From: Listeria immobilis
GTDB taxonomy: Bacteria > Bacillota > Bacilli > Lactobacillales > Listeriaceae
Assembly (NCBI RefSeq): GCF_014322765.1
Contig: NZ_JAASTZ010000006.1
Coordinates: 1 to 64,000 of the forward strand
DNA: 64,000 bases
Direction of reading: 5' to 3'
Below are positions 21,321-30,010 of this stretch, piece by piece (positions within the stretch are counted from its first letter, which is position 1; each line of letters begins with the position of its first letter). The translations under genes and the position numbers were made by a program. A model generated the notes under the pieces. The model saw nothing but the letters and a program-made list of their open reading frames with translations, made no database searches and had not been told where the DNA came from.

Positions 21321-21401
21321 ATTTTGAAAAATAGTGTTTCTCGCTTTAAAAATATGATATGATAATGAGCGGAGTCTAAATAGCAATTCGTCTAAGTAGT
21401 A

Positions 21402-21430
21402 TTGACAAAAAAGACTAGTTCACGTACAAT
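21402..21430 (+). promoter_or_regulatory. rpmH promoter
   Basis: TTGACA (21402-21407), a 17-nt spacer and TACAAT (21425-21430), close to consensus, about 50 nt upstream of rpmH. Confidence 0.8.
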
Positions 21431-21487
21431 ATCTAAGACTGTCTAATAGATAAATTCGATTGGACCCTTTTATGGGAGGTGTAATTA

Positions 21488-21622
21488 ATGAAAAGAACAT
21501 ATCAACCAAGTAAACGTAAAAGAAAAAAAGTACATGGTTTCCGTACGCGTATGAGTACTAAAAACGGACGTAGAGTTTTAGCAAGTCGTCGTCGTAAAGG
21601 AAGAAAAGTTTTATCTGCGTAG
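21488..21622 (+). CDS. rpmH: Ribosomal protein bL34
   Basis: 44-aa, very basic large-subunit protein, [19 protein letters not shown] ... [11 protein letters not shown], which is the canonical bL34. GGGAGGTG lies 7 nt before the ATG. It is followed at once by a terminator, and rnpA comes 98 nt later, the arrangement found at most firmicute origins. Confidence 0.98.
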   Translation: MKRTYQPSKRKRKKVHGFRTRMSTKNGRRVLASRRRKGRKVLSA

Positions 21623-21653
21623 ACCACTGAAAACGACTCAGTGGTTTTTTTTT
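21623..21653 (+). terminator. rpmH terminator
   Basis: ACCACTGA...TCAGTGGT hairpin followed by ten T residues directly after the rpmH stop. rnpA downstream must be served by read-through or its own promoter. Confidence 0.85.
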
Positions 21654-21719
21654 TGAGATAGTAAGAAACGACTGAGTCAAACAGCCTGATATTAAGATAT
21701 GTTAGAAGATGGAGAATAT

Positions 21720-22079
21720 ATGAAAAAAAAATATAGAATTAAAAAAAATGACGATTTTCAAAAAGTATTCCGAAGAGGAAAATCTTTTGCTAACCGTCAA
21801 TTTGTTGTTTATACTTTAAAGCAAGAAGGCAAGGATCATTTTCGGATTGGTCTATCGGTTAGTAAAAAAATTGGAAACGCTGTCTGTCGCAATAGAATAA
21901 AACGTTACATAAGACAATCTTTTCATGAACTAGAAGAGCAGATTAACCCTGAAAATGAATATATTATCATCGCCAGAAAACCGGCGGCCAATATGGATTT
22001 TCATGAAGTAAAGAAAAGTTTGATACATGTTTTAAAAGTAGGACGTGTTTTAAAACAAAAAACAAACAATTCAAAATGA
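21720..22079 (+). CDS. rnpA: Ribonuclease P protein component
   Basis: 119-aa basic protein that binds the RNase P RNA and helps mature tRNA 5' ends. The RNR motif is seen in [18 protein letters not shown], and [11 protein letters not shown] precedes it. I start at [13 protein letters not shown] (21720), with GGAGA 5 nt upstream, rather than at the ATG seven codons earlier, whose extra residues include the ribosome site. Confidence 0.96.
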   Translation: MKKKYRIKKNDDFQKVFRRGKSFANRQFVVYTLKQEGKDHFRIGLSVSKKIGNAVCRNRIKRYIRQSFHELEEQINPENEYIIIARKPAANMDFHEVKKSLIHVLKVGRVLKQKTNNSK

Positions 22080-22119
22080 GTGGAAATTTGAAAAAGGCGA
22101 AATGGGAGGTTACATCAAT

Positions 22120-22983
22120 TTGAAGAAGAAAAAGCGATTCAAACAGAAATTGCTCATCGCAAGTCTGGTAATTGGATTAATGGCTGTACTTTCGGGTTGT
22201 GGCTATTCAACGGATCCTATTACAAAAGATTCAACAGGATTTTGGAGTCATTATATTGTCTTTCCATTATCTTGGGTTATTACTTGGTTCTCTGATTTAT
22301 TTGGGGGAAGTTATGCTGTCGGAATTATCGTTGTTACGATTTTAATTCGACTACTAATCATGCCTTTAATGGTGAAACAACTGAAGAGCCAAAAAGCCAT
22401 GACCAACTTACAACCAAAAATCAAAGAGTTACAAACGAAATATGCATCTAAAGATAATGAAACAAAACAAAAATTACAACAAGAAACAATGCGTCTATAT
22501 CAAGAAAATAGCGTAAATCCAATGATGGGTTGTTTACCATTACTAATTCAAATGCCTATTTTATTAGGTTTTTATCAAGCAATTAGTAGAACAGCAGAAA
22601 TTAAGACAGATACCTTCTTATGGATGCAATTAGGTAGCCCGGATCCGTACTATATTTTACCAATTATCGCAGCATTAACAACCTTTGCATCATCAAAAAT
22701 TTCAATGATGGGACAAACACAGCAAAATAAATCAATGGCAATGATTATTTACATTATGCCAGTAATGATTCTATTTATGGGTATCACTTTACCATCTGCA
22801 CTTGCACTTTACTGGATTATCGGTAACATATTCACCGTATTCCAAACACTTTTAATTAATAATCCTTTTAAAAATAAACGCGAACAGGAGGCACTTGCTG
22901 CTGCTCAACTAGAAGAAGAACGTTTAAAGAAAAAAGCGGCGAACATGAAAGCTTCCAAAAAAGGAGGTAAGAAAAGAAAGTGA
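22120..22983 (+). CDS. yidC: Membrane protein insertase YidC (SpoIIIJ/OxaA type)
   Basis: 287-aa lipoprotein insertase. The signal ends LMAVLSGC (lipid-modified Cys), followed by the 60KD/Oxa1 domain with five membrane segments, including VVTILIRLLIMPLMVKQLKSQ with the conserved membrane Arg and LPLLIQMPILLGFYQAI. The C-terminus is basic (KKAANMKASKKGGKKRK), as needed for ribosome contact. The start is a TTG at 22120, 9 nt after GGGAGGT. Its stop overlaps the jag start. Confidence 0.95.
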   Translation: MKKKKRFKQKLLIASLVIGLMAVLSGCGYSTDPITKDSTGFWSHYIVFPLSWVITWFSDLFGGSYAVGIIVVTILIRLLIMPLMVKQLKSQKAMTNLQPKIKELQTKYASKDNETKQKLQQETMRLYQENSVNPMMGCLPLLIQMPILLGFYQAISRTAEIKTDTFLWMQLGSPDPYYILPIIAALTTFASSKISMMGQTQQNKSMAMIIYIMPVMILFMGITLPSALALYWIIGNIFTVFQTLLINNPFKNKREQEALAAAQLEEERLKKKAANMKASKKGGKKRK

Positions 22984-23600
22984 GAGATTTAACAGCACAA
23001 GGTTCAACGGTCGAAGAAGCCATTCAAAATGCCCTTACTAGTCTAGAAACGACACGTGATAAAGTGGAAGTAGAGATTCTTGATGAAGGTAAAAAAGGTA
23101 TTTTCGGAATTGGCTCCAGATTAGCCATGGTAAAAGTAATTGAAAAAGAAGATGGAATTCAAGTAGCAATTGATTATCTTTTAGATGTTGCAACAAAAAT
23201 GGGCGCTGAAATTACCATTGATGTAGAAGAAGCTGGTAAAGATGTGAAGTTACAAATTAAAGGAGAAAGCTTAGGTATGTTGATTGGGAAACACGGTCAA
23301 ACACTTAATGCGCTTCAATATTTAACCCAATTAATTGCAAATAAAACTACTAGTCAATACAAAAATATTATTGTTAATGTTGGTGATTACCGAGAACGAC
23401 GTCATGAAACTTTAGCACTTTTAGCTAATAAAATGGCAGATAAAGCTGTTAAAACGAAGCGTGCGGTTCATTTGGAGCCAATGCCTTCTTTTGAAAGAAA
23501 AATAATTCATGCTATTTTAAGTGAAAATGAACAAATTGAAACACATTCTGAAGGTCGAGATCCTTATCGTTATATTGTGATTAAACCCGTAAGAAAATAA
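22980..23600 (+). CDS. jag: RNA-binding protein Jag (KhpB/EloR)
   Basis: 206-aa protein with three parts: Jag-N domain (TAQGSTVEEAIQNALTSLETT ... GKKGIFGIGSRLAMVKV), a KH domain with LIGKHGQTLNALQYL, and an R3H domain (NVGDYRERRHETLALL ...). In streptococci and lactobacilli the partner KhpA binds it, and together they affect cell elongation and division. GTG start overlaps the yidC stop by 4 nt (GTGA), so the pair is translationally coupled. Confidence 0.94.
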   Translation: MRDLTAQGSTVEEAIQNALTSLETTRDKVEVEILDEGKKGIFGIGSRLAMVKVIEKEDGIQVAIDYLLDVATKMGAEITIDVEEAGKDVKLQIKGESLGMLIGKHGQTLNALQYLTQLIANKTTSQYKNIIVNVGDYRERRHETLALLANKMADKAVKTKRAVHLEPMPSFERKIIHAILSENEQIETHSEGRDPYRYIVIKPVRK

Positions 23601-23606
23601 AGTTTT

Positions 23607-23640
23607 AGACTGGGGTTTTCAGGAACCTCGGTCTTTTTTT
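23607..23640 (+). terminator. jag terminator
   Basis: AGACtGgGGTT...AACCtCgGTCT hairpin with seven T residues; it ends directly at the next gene's ribosome site. Confidence 0.75.
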
Positions 23641-23654
23641 AGGAGGAAATTTAG

Positions 23655-24116
23655 GTGGAAAAGTATAAAGATTCAGTAAATAAAATGTGGCAAGACTATC
23701 GAGCAAAAAATCGGGAAGTTTCAAATAAATTTGAGGCATGGGCATTTGGAGATTCAGCTGAAATGGCAAATGAACTTGGGGAACTTGTAATGGCGGGCAC
23801 AAAAACAGGAACTAGCAGCTTGTTTTATTGGTATGACCAAGGTGGAGAAACAATGCCATCTGTTGGTTCTTATGTTGTTATTTTAGATGGCGAAGAAGAG
23901 GCGATGGGGATAATAAAACTAGTGGATGTAACAATTATGCCATTTAATGAAGTTTCTGAGAGATTTGCTTATTTAGAAGGTGAAGGGGACAGAACACTTG
24001 AATATTGGCGAAAAGTACATACTGATTTTTTCACAAATGAGTCGGTTGAACTTGGAATAGATTTTAACGAAGATGTTCTTGTTGTTTGTGAAGAGTTTGA
24101 GGTTGTTTATAAATAA
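23655..24116 (+). CDS. ASCH-domain protein
   Basis: 153-aa soluble protein of the ASCH family, small PUA-like domains thought to bind RNA. Typical features: KFEAWAFGDSAEMANELGELVMAGTKTGTSSLFYWY (the G-x-K-x-x-T loop), then GSYVVILDGEEEAMGIIKLVDVTIMPFNEV and a C-terminal GDRTLEYWRKVHTDFF. GTG start behind AGGAGG. The cellular role is not known to me. A parS site begins 2 nt after its stop codon. Confidence 0.85.
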   Translation: MEKYKDSVNKMWQDYRAKNREVSNKFEAWAFGDSAEMANELGELVMAGTKTGTSSLFYWYDQGGETMPSVGSYVVILDGEEEAMGIIKLVDVTIMPFNEVSERFAYLEGEGDRTLEYWRKVHTDFFTNESVELGIDFNEDVLVVCEEFEVVYK

Positions 24117-24118
24117 AA

Positions 24119-24134
24119 TGTTTCACGTGAAACA
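24119..24134. promoter_or_regulatory. parS site 1
   Basis: TGTTTCACGTGAAACA, the exact 16-bp palindrome bound by ParB/Spo0J to nucleate chromosome partition complexes. Confidence 0.92.
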
Positions 24135-24193
24135 TTTTACTTTAGCGATGGGATTTGATAAGCTCTTTTTATTAATTGGTCGGAGGTTATCCT

Positions 24194-24729
24194 ATGGAAA
24201 ATCGAAAGCAAATGGTAAAAACAGAACGACTTTTTTTAAGTGAAATGACTTTAGCAGATACGGAAATTTTATTTGGTTATTGGTCCGATGATTCAGTGAC
24301 TAGATATATGAATATTGAGCCTTTCCAAAGTTTACAGCCAGTGGAAGAAATGATACGGATGCTTAGACAGTTAGAAATAGAAGGTAAAGCACTCCGTTGT
24401 TTATTATTTTACAAGCAACGGGAGAAATTATTGGTACTTGTGGTTTTAATTATATTGATCATGAGAACCAGCGTGCAGAAATTGCTTATGATTTGGGAAT
24501 GCGTTTTTGGAAGCATGGTTATGCAACAGAAGCGGTACAATCCTTGATGAAATGGGGAATAGAATCATTTAATTTGCATCGAATGGAAGCAAAAGTGGAC
24601 CCCCGAAATGAAGCATCCATTAGTTTGCTTGAAAAACTGGGTTTTCAAGAAGAAGGGCTACTTCAAGATTATGAGAAAATTGGGACTGAATACCAAGATG
24701 TAAAATTATTTTCTTGGTTAAATAAATAG
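24194..24729 (+). pseudogene. RimJ/RimL-type N-acetyltransferase, frameshifted
   Basis: The first frame (from MENRKQMVKTERLFLSEM) runs well to about 24392; the GNAT core then continues in another frame with FIILQATGEIIGTCGFNYID ... RAEIAYDLGMRFWKHGYATEAV ... EASISLLEKLGFQEEGLLQDYEK. The break is explained by loss of a single G in CGTTGTTTATT: CGTTGGTTTATT would read R-W-F-I-I-L straight through. The joined protein would be about 179 aa, normal for the family. It is either a true inactivating deletion or an assembly error. Confidence 0.8.
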
Positions 24730-24733
24730 CCTG

Positions 24734-24769
24734 AAAAAAGTAATCCTAGTTGAAAGGGATTGCTTTTTT
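24734..24769 (+). terminator. Terminator after the acetyltransferase pseudogene
   Basis: AAAAAAGtAATCC pairs with GGGATTgCTTTTTT, giving a hairpin with a poly-T right arm. Confidence 0.75.
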
Positions 24770-24911
24770 AAAATGTGGCGAAATATTCACTAAAATATCA
24801 ATAATTCAAGTAAGAAAACTATAAATTTGTCGTTATGTCCTTGTTTATGCCCCTTAATTATTGTTAAAATAAGAAGGTCAAAAGAAAAAATATCATATGA
24901 GGAGTCCTACT

Positions 24912-26906
24912 ATGGAAAAAAATTATTATTTTGTGAATTCGGATTTAAGTTCTGATAAAACCAAACAAGAAAATATTGATGCTTGGTTAAAGACGCAACA
25001 AACAGATTTTTATCAAGCTCAAATTGCACAAGAACGAGATTATTGTTTTTGGTGTGATATGGTGGAAACAGCAAAACCAAATTCACGAACTAGCTATACA
25101 TCAATGGCTTATACTTTAAATGATCCCAATATGTTAAATTCGGCAGCAAAATCTAATTTTATTTTAGCGGAAGATGAAGTGCTTTATATTCATACTTTAT
25201 CTGTTGTTCGTGATGGGAAAGTAATTGATAAATTAAATGATATAAATGTGAAAGTGTTAGATTATGTACGCGATGAAAATCAAGCTAGTTTTAATGATGA
25301 AAAGAAAGTGACCGTTTTAATTCGCGATTTGCATTTAAATGATATTTTTATTATTGAAACATCAACCGAGCTGAAATATCAAGAAGATAGCATTCGTAAT
25401 CAATTTTTCCGTTGGATTTATACGTATCCAAACTCGTACTGGGCGTATGGGAAATACCGTTTTGAGTTAAAAAATGAAACTGGGCAACAATTAGAGGTAA
25501 ATTACAATTATTTCCGTGATGATGAAGGAAAAATTATAGAAAAAGAGCGAGAAATAGTTGAAAATCAAAAGTCATATGTTATTGAAAAAAATTCTTATAT
25601 TGGAAAAGATCCAAATGAATTGGAACTTTTACCATTTATTGATTTTACGACACAAAAAACGTATCCAGAAATAACGAAAACTGTTAGTGATTTATATCAA
25701 AAATTCTATCAAGTGGATGTAACTGATTTTGCAGCTGATTTCATTGCTGAATTAGATGAATTACCTTCTTTACAACATAAAATCCGACATGCTATCGATT
25801 TTGTTCAAAAGGAAGTTTACTATTTATATAATGAAGCGGAAATGGATGGGCATGAACCTCAACCGGCAGAAGTTACTTACAATACGAAACAAGGTGATTG
25901 TAAGGCGAAAACCCTCTTATTAAAAGTATTATTAGATTATTTGGGAGTAGATTCAGAGTTTATTTTGGTTAGTTATGATAGAGATATCTTTTTACCTGTC
26001 TATGCGCCGTCCCCGTTCAATTTTAACCACGCGATTTTAAAAATTAATTATGAAAATCAAGTTTATTTTGTGGATGCGACAATCAATAATGACCAGGGAT
26101 TTTTAGAAAACCGTCAGAAAAATAGCTTTATGTATTATTTAGAAATTAAAGAAGGTACGGAATTACAAAAACAAGAGCCATTTCAAGATCAAGTGCCATC
26201 TGTGGAAGAAATTGTTCGATGTGATGTCAAAGAAAACAAAGGGTATGTTACTTTTGAAAGAAAGTTACGCGGCAGAATGGCTAATGGCTCGCGTGAAATG
26301 TTTAAAAATGACTCAATTAAAGATATTATCAATCGTTATAATTTTGCCACATATAGCAATATGACTTTATACAAAAAATATGAAGAAAATGAGATTGATA
26401 AATATTTTAGCGATGAATCAATTAAAATAGTGGAAGATAATAAAGAATTAAATGAGCTTTCAATCATATATAAAGCGACTATTTCTGATCCTTATATTGT
26501 AGAAAATAAAAACCGTTTCTTACACTACTGGAATTGGGGTAATTTCATTGATGATGGAGCTGAAAAACATTTCCACAAAGATTTCCCGTACTGGGTGGAT
26601 CGCAATGTTATTAAAATGGAGATTCATTTGACAACAGATAAGTCTATTGATCAGCAAGAATCATTTACGCGGCAAGAATGTGATATTAATTCTAAGTATC
26701 TGCAACATCGCGTTACGAAGAAAATCATGAAAAATGGTGCTTCTACTTATTTGGAGTATAAACCATATCATAACCTCACTATTTCAGGAGAAGTTTTGAA
26801 AGACTATGTGAAAGTGAATAAAGAGATTCTTAATAGCAATTGGGGTATTGGAATTGATATTATTGAGGATAGCATTTTTAAGAAAATTGGTAAGTTATTT
26901 AAATAA
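24912..26906 (+). CDS. DUF3857/transglutaminase-like protein
   Basis: 664-aa protein without signal peptide or membrane helix. The first ~250 residues match the DUF3857 type (SVVRDGKVIDKLNDINVKVLD ...). The central transglutaminase-like fold has a Cys-His-Asp triad: KQGDCKAKTLLLKVLL, FNHAILKINY and YFVDATINN. The C-terminal third resembles the trailing domain of the same family. The catalytic Cys argues for an active cysteine enzyme, but the substrate is unknown. I start at MEKNYYF, 7 nt after GAGGAG. It is monocistronic, between two terminators. Confidence 0.8.
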   Translation: MEKNYYFVNSDLSSDKTKQENIDAWLKTQQTDFYQAQIAQERDYCFWCDMVETAKPNSRTSYTSMAYTLNDPNMLNSAAKSNFILAEDEVLYIHTLSVVRDGKVIDKLNDINVKVLDYVRDENQASFNDEKKVTVLIRDLHLNDIFIIETSTELKYQEDSIRNQFFRWIYTYPNSYWAYGKYRFELKNETGQQLEVNYNYFRDDEGKIIEKEREIVENQKSYVIEKNSYIGKDPNELELLPFIDFTTQKTYPEITKTVSDLYQKFYQVDVTDFAADFIAELDELPSLQHKIRHAIDFVQKEVYYLYNEAEMDGHEPQPAEVTYNTKQGDCKAKTLLLKVLLDYLGVDSEFILVSYDRDIFLPVYAPSPFNFNHAILKINYENQVYFVDATINNDQGFLENRQKNSFMYYLEIKEGTELQKQEPFQDQVPSVEEIVRCDVKENKGYVTFERKLRGRMANGSREMFKNDSIKDIINRYNFATYSNMTLYKKYEENEIDKYFSDESIKIVEDNKELNELSIIYKATISDPYIVENKNRFLHYWNWGNFIDDGAEKHFHKDFPYWVDRNVIKMEIHLTTDKSIDQQESFTRQECDINSKYLQHRVTKKIMKNGASTYLEYKPYHNLTISGEVLKDYVKVNKEILNSNWGIGIDIIEDSIFKKIGKLFK

Positions 26907-26910
26907 AAAA

Positions 26911-26944
26911 ACCCGCATGATAATTGAATTTTTATCATGCGGGT
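26911..26944. terminator. Bidirectional terminator
   Basis: ACCCGCATGATAA / TTATCATGCGGGT, a 13-bp perfect stem flanked by A and T runs on both sides. It serves the transglutaminase gene on the plus strand and tRNA-Val (and lacI) on the minus strand. Confidence 0.9.
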
Positions 26945-26961
26945 TTTTTGCTGTTATAAAA

Positions 26962-27034
26962 TGGTCCCGACTGGTCTCGAACCAGCGACCCCCACCATGT
27001 CAAGGTGATACTCTCCCAACTGAGCTACAGGACC
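26962..27034 (-). tRNA. tRNA-Val (anticodon GAC)
   Basis: The minus strand folds into a full cloverleaf of 73 nt: acceptor GGTCCTG / CGGGACC with discriminator A, D arm GCTC...GAGT, anticodon loop TTGACAT (GAC, valine), and T arm with GGTTCGAGACC. CCA is not encoded. It lies 24 nt after the stop of the LacI gene on the same strand and ahead of a terminator, so it may be partly co-transcribed with it. Confidence 0.95.
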
Positions 27035-27058
27035 ACAAAGTAAATTCAGAAAATAACA

Positions 27059-28084
27059 TTAGCTATTTATTTTCTGAATAGAGTCACGTTCTATCATTTC
27101 TGTTTTAATAATCGTTGTTTTTGGTACGTTTTTATCCTGATGAATAAGGCGGAATAGTAATGTAGTCGCTTTTTTTCCTAATTTATTTATGGGTATATCA
27201 ATTGATGTAAGTGGCGGTGATAGAAATGATGACGCTACTTTATCATTATAACCGATAACAGAGAGATTTGTAGGAATTTGTAAGTCTCTGTCTGCAGCCA
27301 TTTTGTAAATACTAAGCACTTTTAAATCATCTGTTGCAAAAACGGCGGTTGGTTTATCAGACCCTTCCATTAAGCGTAGTGCGGCGCTGTAACTGTCTTC
27401 AATACTATAACCACTATCAATAATCCAGTCATTACGAAGATCTAATTGATGATCAAAAAGACAACTGCGGAAACCAGCAAGGCGATCAATAGAAACATGA
27501 TAGTTGAGCGGTGCATGAATACAAGCAATTTTTTTATGTCCTTGATTAATTAAATGTTTGGTTAGTGCATAGCTGTCACCAAAATTGTCGGTATCAACAG
27601 AGTAGATATTTTTATAACTCCCTTCTACTTTTCCAGTAACAACGATAGGAATGTTATAAGGATCTAATTGATGAAAAAAATCTTCGTCAGCGGGGGAACT
27701 AAGCATTATGATACCTTTAATCATTTTTTCTTGGATTTTAGAAAGGCATTTTTTAAGTTCATCTTCGCTATTTTTAGCTGTTTGAAGGATTAAATCAAAA
27801 TTTTCCAACTCAGCTTGAGTGGAAATGGATTGAATTATTTCTGAAAAGAAAGGATTCCCAGTAGTTGTAGTAGTAGAGCGATTTGAAATAACCATAATAG
27901 CATCAAATCCAGAAGAAGTAAGGGCACGTGCCAATTTACTTGGTTGATAATTAAGTTCATCAATAGCTTCTAGTACTTTTCTTCGTGATTCTTTGGAAAT
28001 GTTCGCTTGATTATTTAGTACTCTTGATACCGTTGATTTTGAAACTCCCGCGTGTTTTGCTATATCATAAATGGTTGCTGCCAA
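27059..28084 (-). CDS. LacI-family regulator of the adjacent glucoside operon
   Basis: 341-aa repressor-type protein. N-terminal HTH and hinge: ATIYDIAKHAGVSKSTVSRVLNNQANISKESRRKVLEAI; then a periplasmic-binding-protein-like sugar sensor ending with the dimerisation region VASSFLSPPLTSIDIP. TTG start at 28082-28084 chosen because AAAGGA is 8 nt upstream; the in-frame ATG two codons earlier is too close. It is divergent from the glucoside operon and is most likely its regulator, like E. coli YcjW for ycjM-U (inference). Confidence 0.88.
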   Translation of the reverse strand: MAATIYDIAKHAGVSKSTVSRVLNNQANISKESRRKVLEAIDELNYQPSKLARALTSSGFDAIMVISNRSTTTTTGNPFFSEIIQSISTQAELENFDLILQTAKNSEDELKKCLSKIQEKMIKGIIMLSSPADEDFFHQLDPYNIPIVVTGKVEGSYKNIYSVDTDNFGDSYALTKHLINQGHKKIACIHAPLNYHVSIDRLAGFRSCLFDHQLDLRNDWIIDSGYSIEDSYSAALRLMEGSDKPTAVFATDDLKVLSIYKMAADRDLQIPTNLSVIGYNDKVASSFLSPPLTSIDIPINKLGKKATTLLFRLIHQDKNVPKTTIIKTEMIERDSIQKINS

Positions 28085-28106
28085 GGTCATCTTCCTTTCT
28101 CTATTT

Positions 28107-28129
28107 ATCGTTCCGGTATCGGTTCCGGT
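28107..28129. repeat. Tandem 12-bp repeat in the lacI leader
   Basis: ATCGTTCCGGT is followed at once by ATCGGTTCCGGT, two near-identical units just upstream of the regulator's ribosome site. It could be an autoregulatory site; no other copy was seen. Confidence 0.5.
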
Positions 28130-28243
28130 CATTATTATCCCTGTTTATCTTACTCAATTTTTAAGAAAAAGTCCAACTAGAGGCTATAGTGCTTTCAAAA
28201 CACTTCTATATCAACATATCAAAAAAACAATTTAAAATTGTGT

Positions 28244-28293
28244 TTGACAGAAAGCGCTTTCCATACTATAATTCTTTTTGTGGGAGCGCTCCC
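28244..28293 (+). promoter_or_regulatory. Glucoside operon promoter with two palindromic operators
   Basis: TTGACA (28244-28249), 17-nt spacer and TATAAT (28267-28272), perfect in both hexamers. The spacer holds GAAAGCGCTTTC (28250-28261) and a second palindrome GGGAGCGCTCCC lies at 28282-28293; both share AGCGCT and their centres are 32 bp apart, about three helical turns. LacI-type repressors bind such CG-centred palindromes. The first also resembles a CcpA cre site (12 of 14 positions by eye). Confidence 0.8.
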
Positions 28294-28309
28294 GGTTAGG
28301 AGGTATATA

Positions 28310-30010
28310 ATGACAAATTTAAGAAAACGCCTTTCGCGATTATATCCGGAAGATGTGGTGGACAGTTTAGCAGTAAGAATCGAAGCGCGAGTAAATGAAA
28401 CGAAAGAACAAAAGTTAACACGTAAAAACAAGTGGGATGAGAAAGATATTGTTTTAATTACATATGGAGACCAGTTTCAGGAAGAATCAAAAAAAACATT
28501 AACAAGTTTTAAGAAAATGTATGATGGTTATTTAAAATCTGTTTTTGAGTTAGTTCATTTTTTGCCATTTTACCCATACTCGTCGGATGATGGATTTTCA
28601 GTGATTGATTATAAGCAGGTAAATCCTAAACTTGGTGATTGGTCGGATATTCGTGAAATGGAAAAATCAGCGCGATTAATGTTTGATTTTGTTTGTAATC
28701 ACATGTCAGCGAAAAGCGACTGGTTTAAGCGATATTTGGCAGATGATCCTGAATTTGCGAACTTTTTCGTGGAGATGGATCCAAAAACAGACCTTAGTTC
28801 GGTAACTCGGCCACGTGCCACGCCTGTACTTACTCCATTTAAGTTTGCATCTGGGGAAGAGAAGTACATTTGGACGACTTTTAGTGAAGATCAGATTGAT
28901 TTAAATTTTGCAAATCCAGAAGTACTTTATAAGATGGTTGATGTGTTGTTGTTTTATTTGGAGCAGGGAGCAGAATATGTGCGGCTTGATGCAGTTGGTT
29001 TTATGTGGAAAGTGCCTGGAACTAGCTCGATTCATTTAGAAGAAACGCATGAAATTGTGAAATTATTTAGAGATTTGGTAGATATGGCGGCTCCCGGGAC
29101 AATTATTATTACGGAAACCAATGTGCCACATGTAGATAATATTAGCTATTTTGGAAACGAAGAAAAAGAAGCGCACATGGTTTACCAATTTCCACTTCCG
29201 CCACTAGTATTACATGGGATTCATCATGGCAATGCAGAATTTTTAAGTAATTGGGCTAGAGAATTGGAATTGCCAGAGGGTAAGCGAACATTCTTTAATT
29301 TCCTTGCTTCTCATGATGGTATTGGTCTAAATCCAGTTCGCGGAATTATACCAGAAGCAGAAATTTTGGCATTAGTGAATGATCTTGAACAAGAAGGTGC
29401 ATTAGTTTCATATAAACAGAATCCGGATGGTTCTAAAAGTCCTTATGAAATAAATGTGACATATATGGATGCGCTAAGTAAACAAACTGATAGTGATGCA
29501 ACTAGATTACATCGTTTTGTAGTGGCACATGCAATATTAATGGCAATACCAGGTGTTCCAGCTGTTTATATTCAAAGTATTTTAGGTAGTAGAAATGATA
29601 CTGCTGGAGCTTTAAAAACAGGTCAAAATCGTTCCATTAATAGAAAAAAATATGATTTAGCTGAAATTACAGCTGAATTAGAAGAGAATGGCTCTTTACG
29701 AAAAGAGACTTATGAAGCATTAACAAAACTGATTAATGTACGAAAAATGGAATCACTTTTCCATCCAGAAATTGAGATGGAAGTTATCGATTCTCCTGCA
29801 GAGTTGTTTGTTATCAAAAGATCGGCAGGAACAGAATCTCTTATATTGATTCATAATTTATCTGAGAAGGAAGTAGATTACTCACTAGACAGCGGCGTTT
29901 ATACAAATATCTATACAAACTCCACTATAACTGGGAGCGATTCCATAAAACTTAGTGGCTACGAATTCTGCTGGCTAAAAACCAAAAATTACAGGGAGGA
30001 ACAAAAATGA
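28310..30010 (+). CDS. GH13_18 phosphorylase, likely glucosylglycerate phosphorylase (YcjM-like)
   Basis: 566-aa alpha-amylase-family phosphorylase. Seen: ELVHFLPFYPYSSDDGFSVIDY, nucleophile Asp in YVRLDAVGFMWK, acid Glu in IIITETNVPH, and FLASHDGIGL. These fit the sucrose phosphorylase group (GH13_18). Length near 560 and the neighbours match E. coli YcjM, a glucosylglycerate phosphorylase (known), better than the roughly 490-aa sucrose phosphorylases. Expected reaction: glucosylglycerate + phosphate to alpha-glucose 1-phosphate + glycerate; a glycerate kinase in the operon supports this. Sucrose remains possible. First gene of the operon; start 28310 behind AGGAGGT. Confidence 0.85.
   Translation: MTNLRKRLSRLYPEDVVDSLAVRIEARVNETKEQKLTRKNKWDEKDIVLITYGDQFQEESKKTLTSFKKMYDGYLKSVFELVHFLPFYPYSSDDGFSVIDYKQVNPKLGDWSDIREMEKSARLMFDFVCNHMSAKSDWFKRYLADDPEFANFFVEMDPKTDLSSVTRPRATPVLTPFKFASGEEKYIWTTFSEDQIDLNFANPEVLYKMVDVLLFYLEQGAEYVRLDAVGFMWKVPGTSSIHLEETHEIVKLFRDLVDMAAPGTIIITETNVPHVDNISYFGNEEKEAHMVYQFPLPPLVLHGIHHGNAEFLSNWARELELPEGKRTFFNFLASHDGIGLNPVRGIIPEAEILALVNDLEQEGALVSYKQNPDGSKSPYEINVTYMDALSKQTDSDATRLHRFVVAHAILMAIPGVPAVYIQSILGSRNDTAGALKTGQNRSINRKKYDLAEITAELEENGSLRKETYEALTKLINVRKMESLFHPEIEMEVIDSPAELFVIKRSAGTESLILIHNLSEKEVDYSLDSGVYTNIYTNSTITGSDSIKLSGYEFCWLKTKNYREEQK

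Noticed and set aside
29090-29110. CTCCCGGGACA in the GH13 gene as a Noc site
   Set aside because: Only the central CCCGGG matches; the flanking AT arms are absent.
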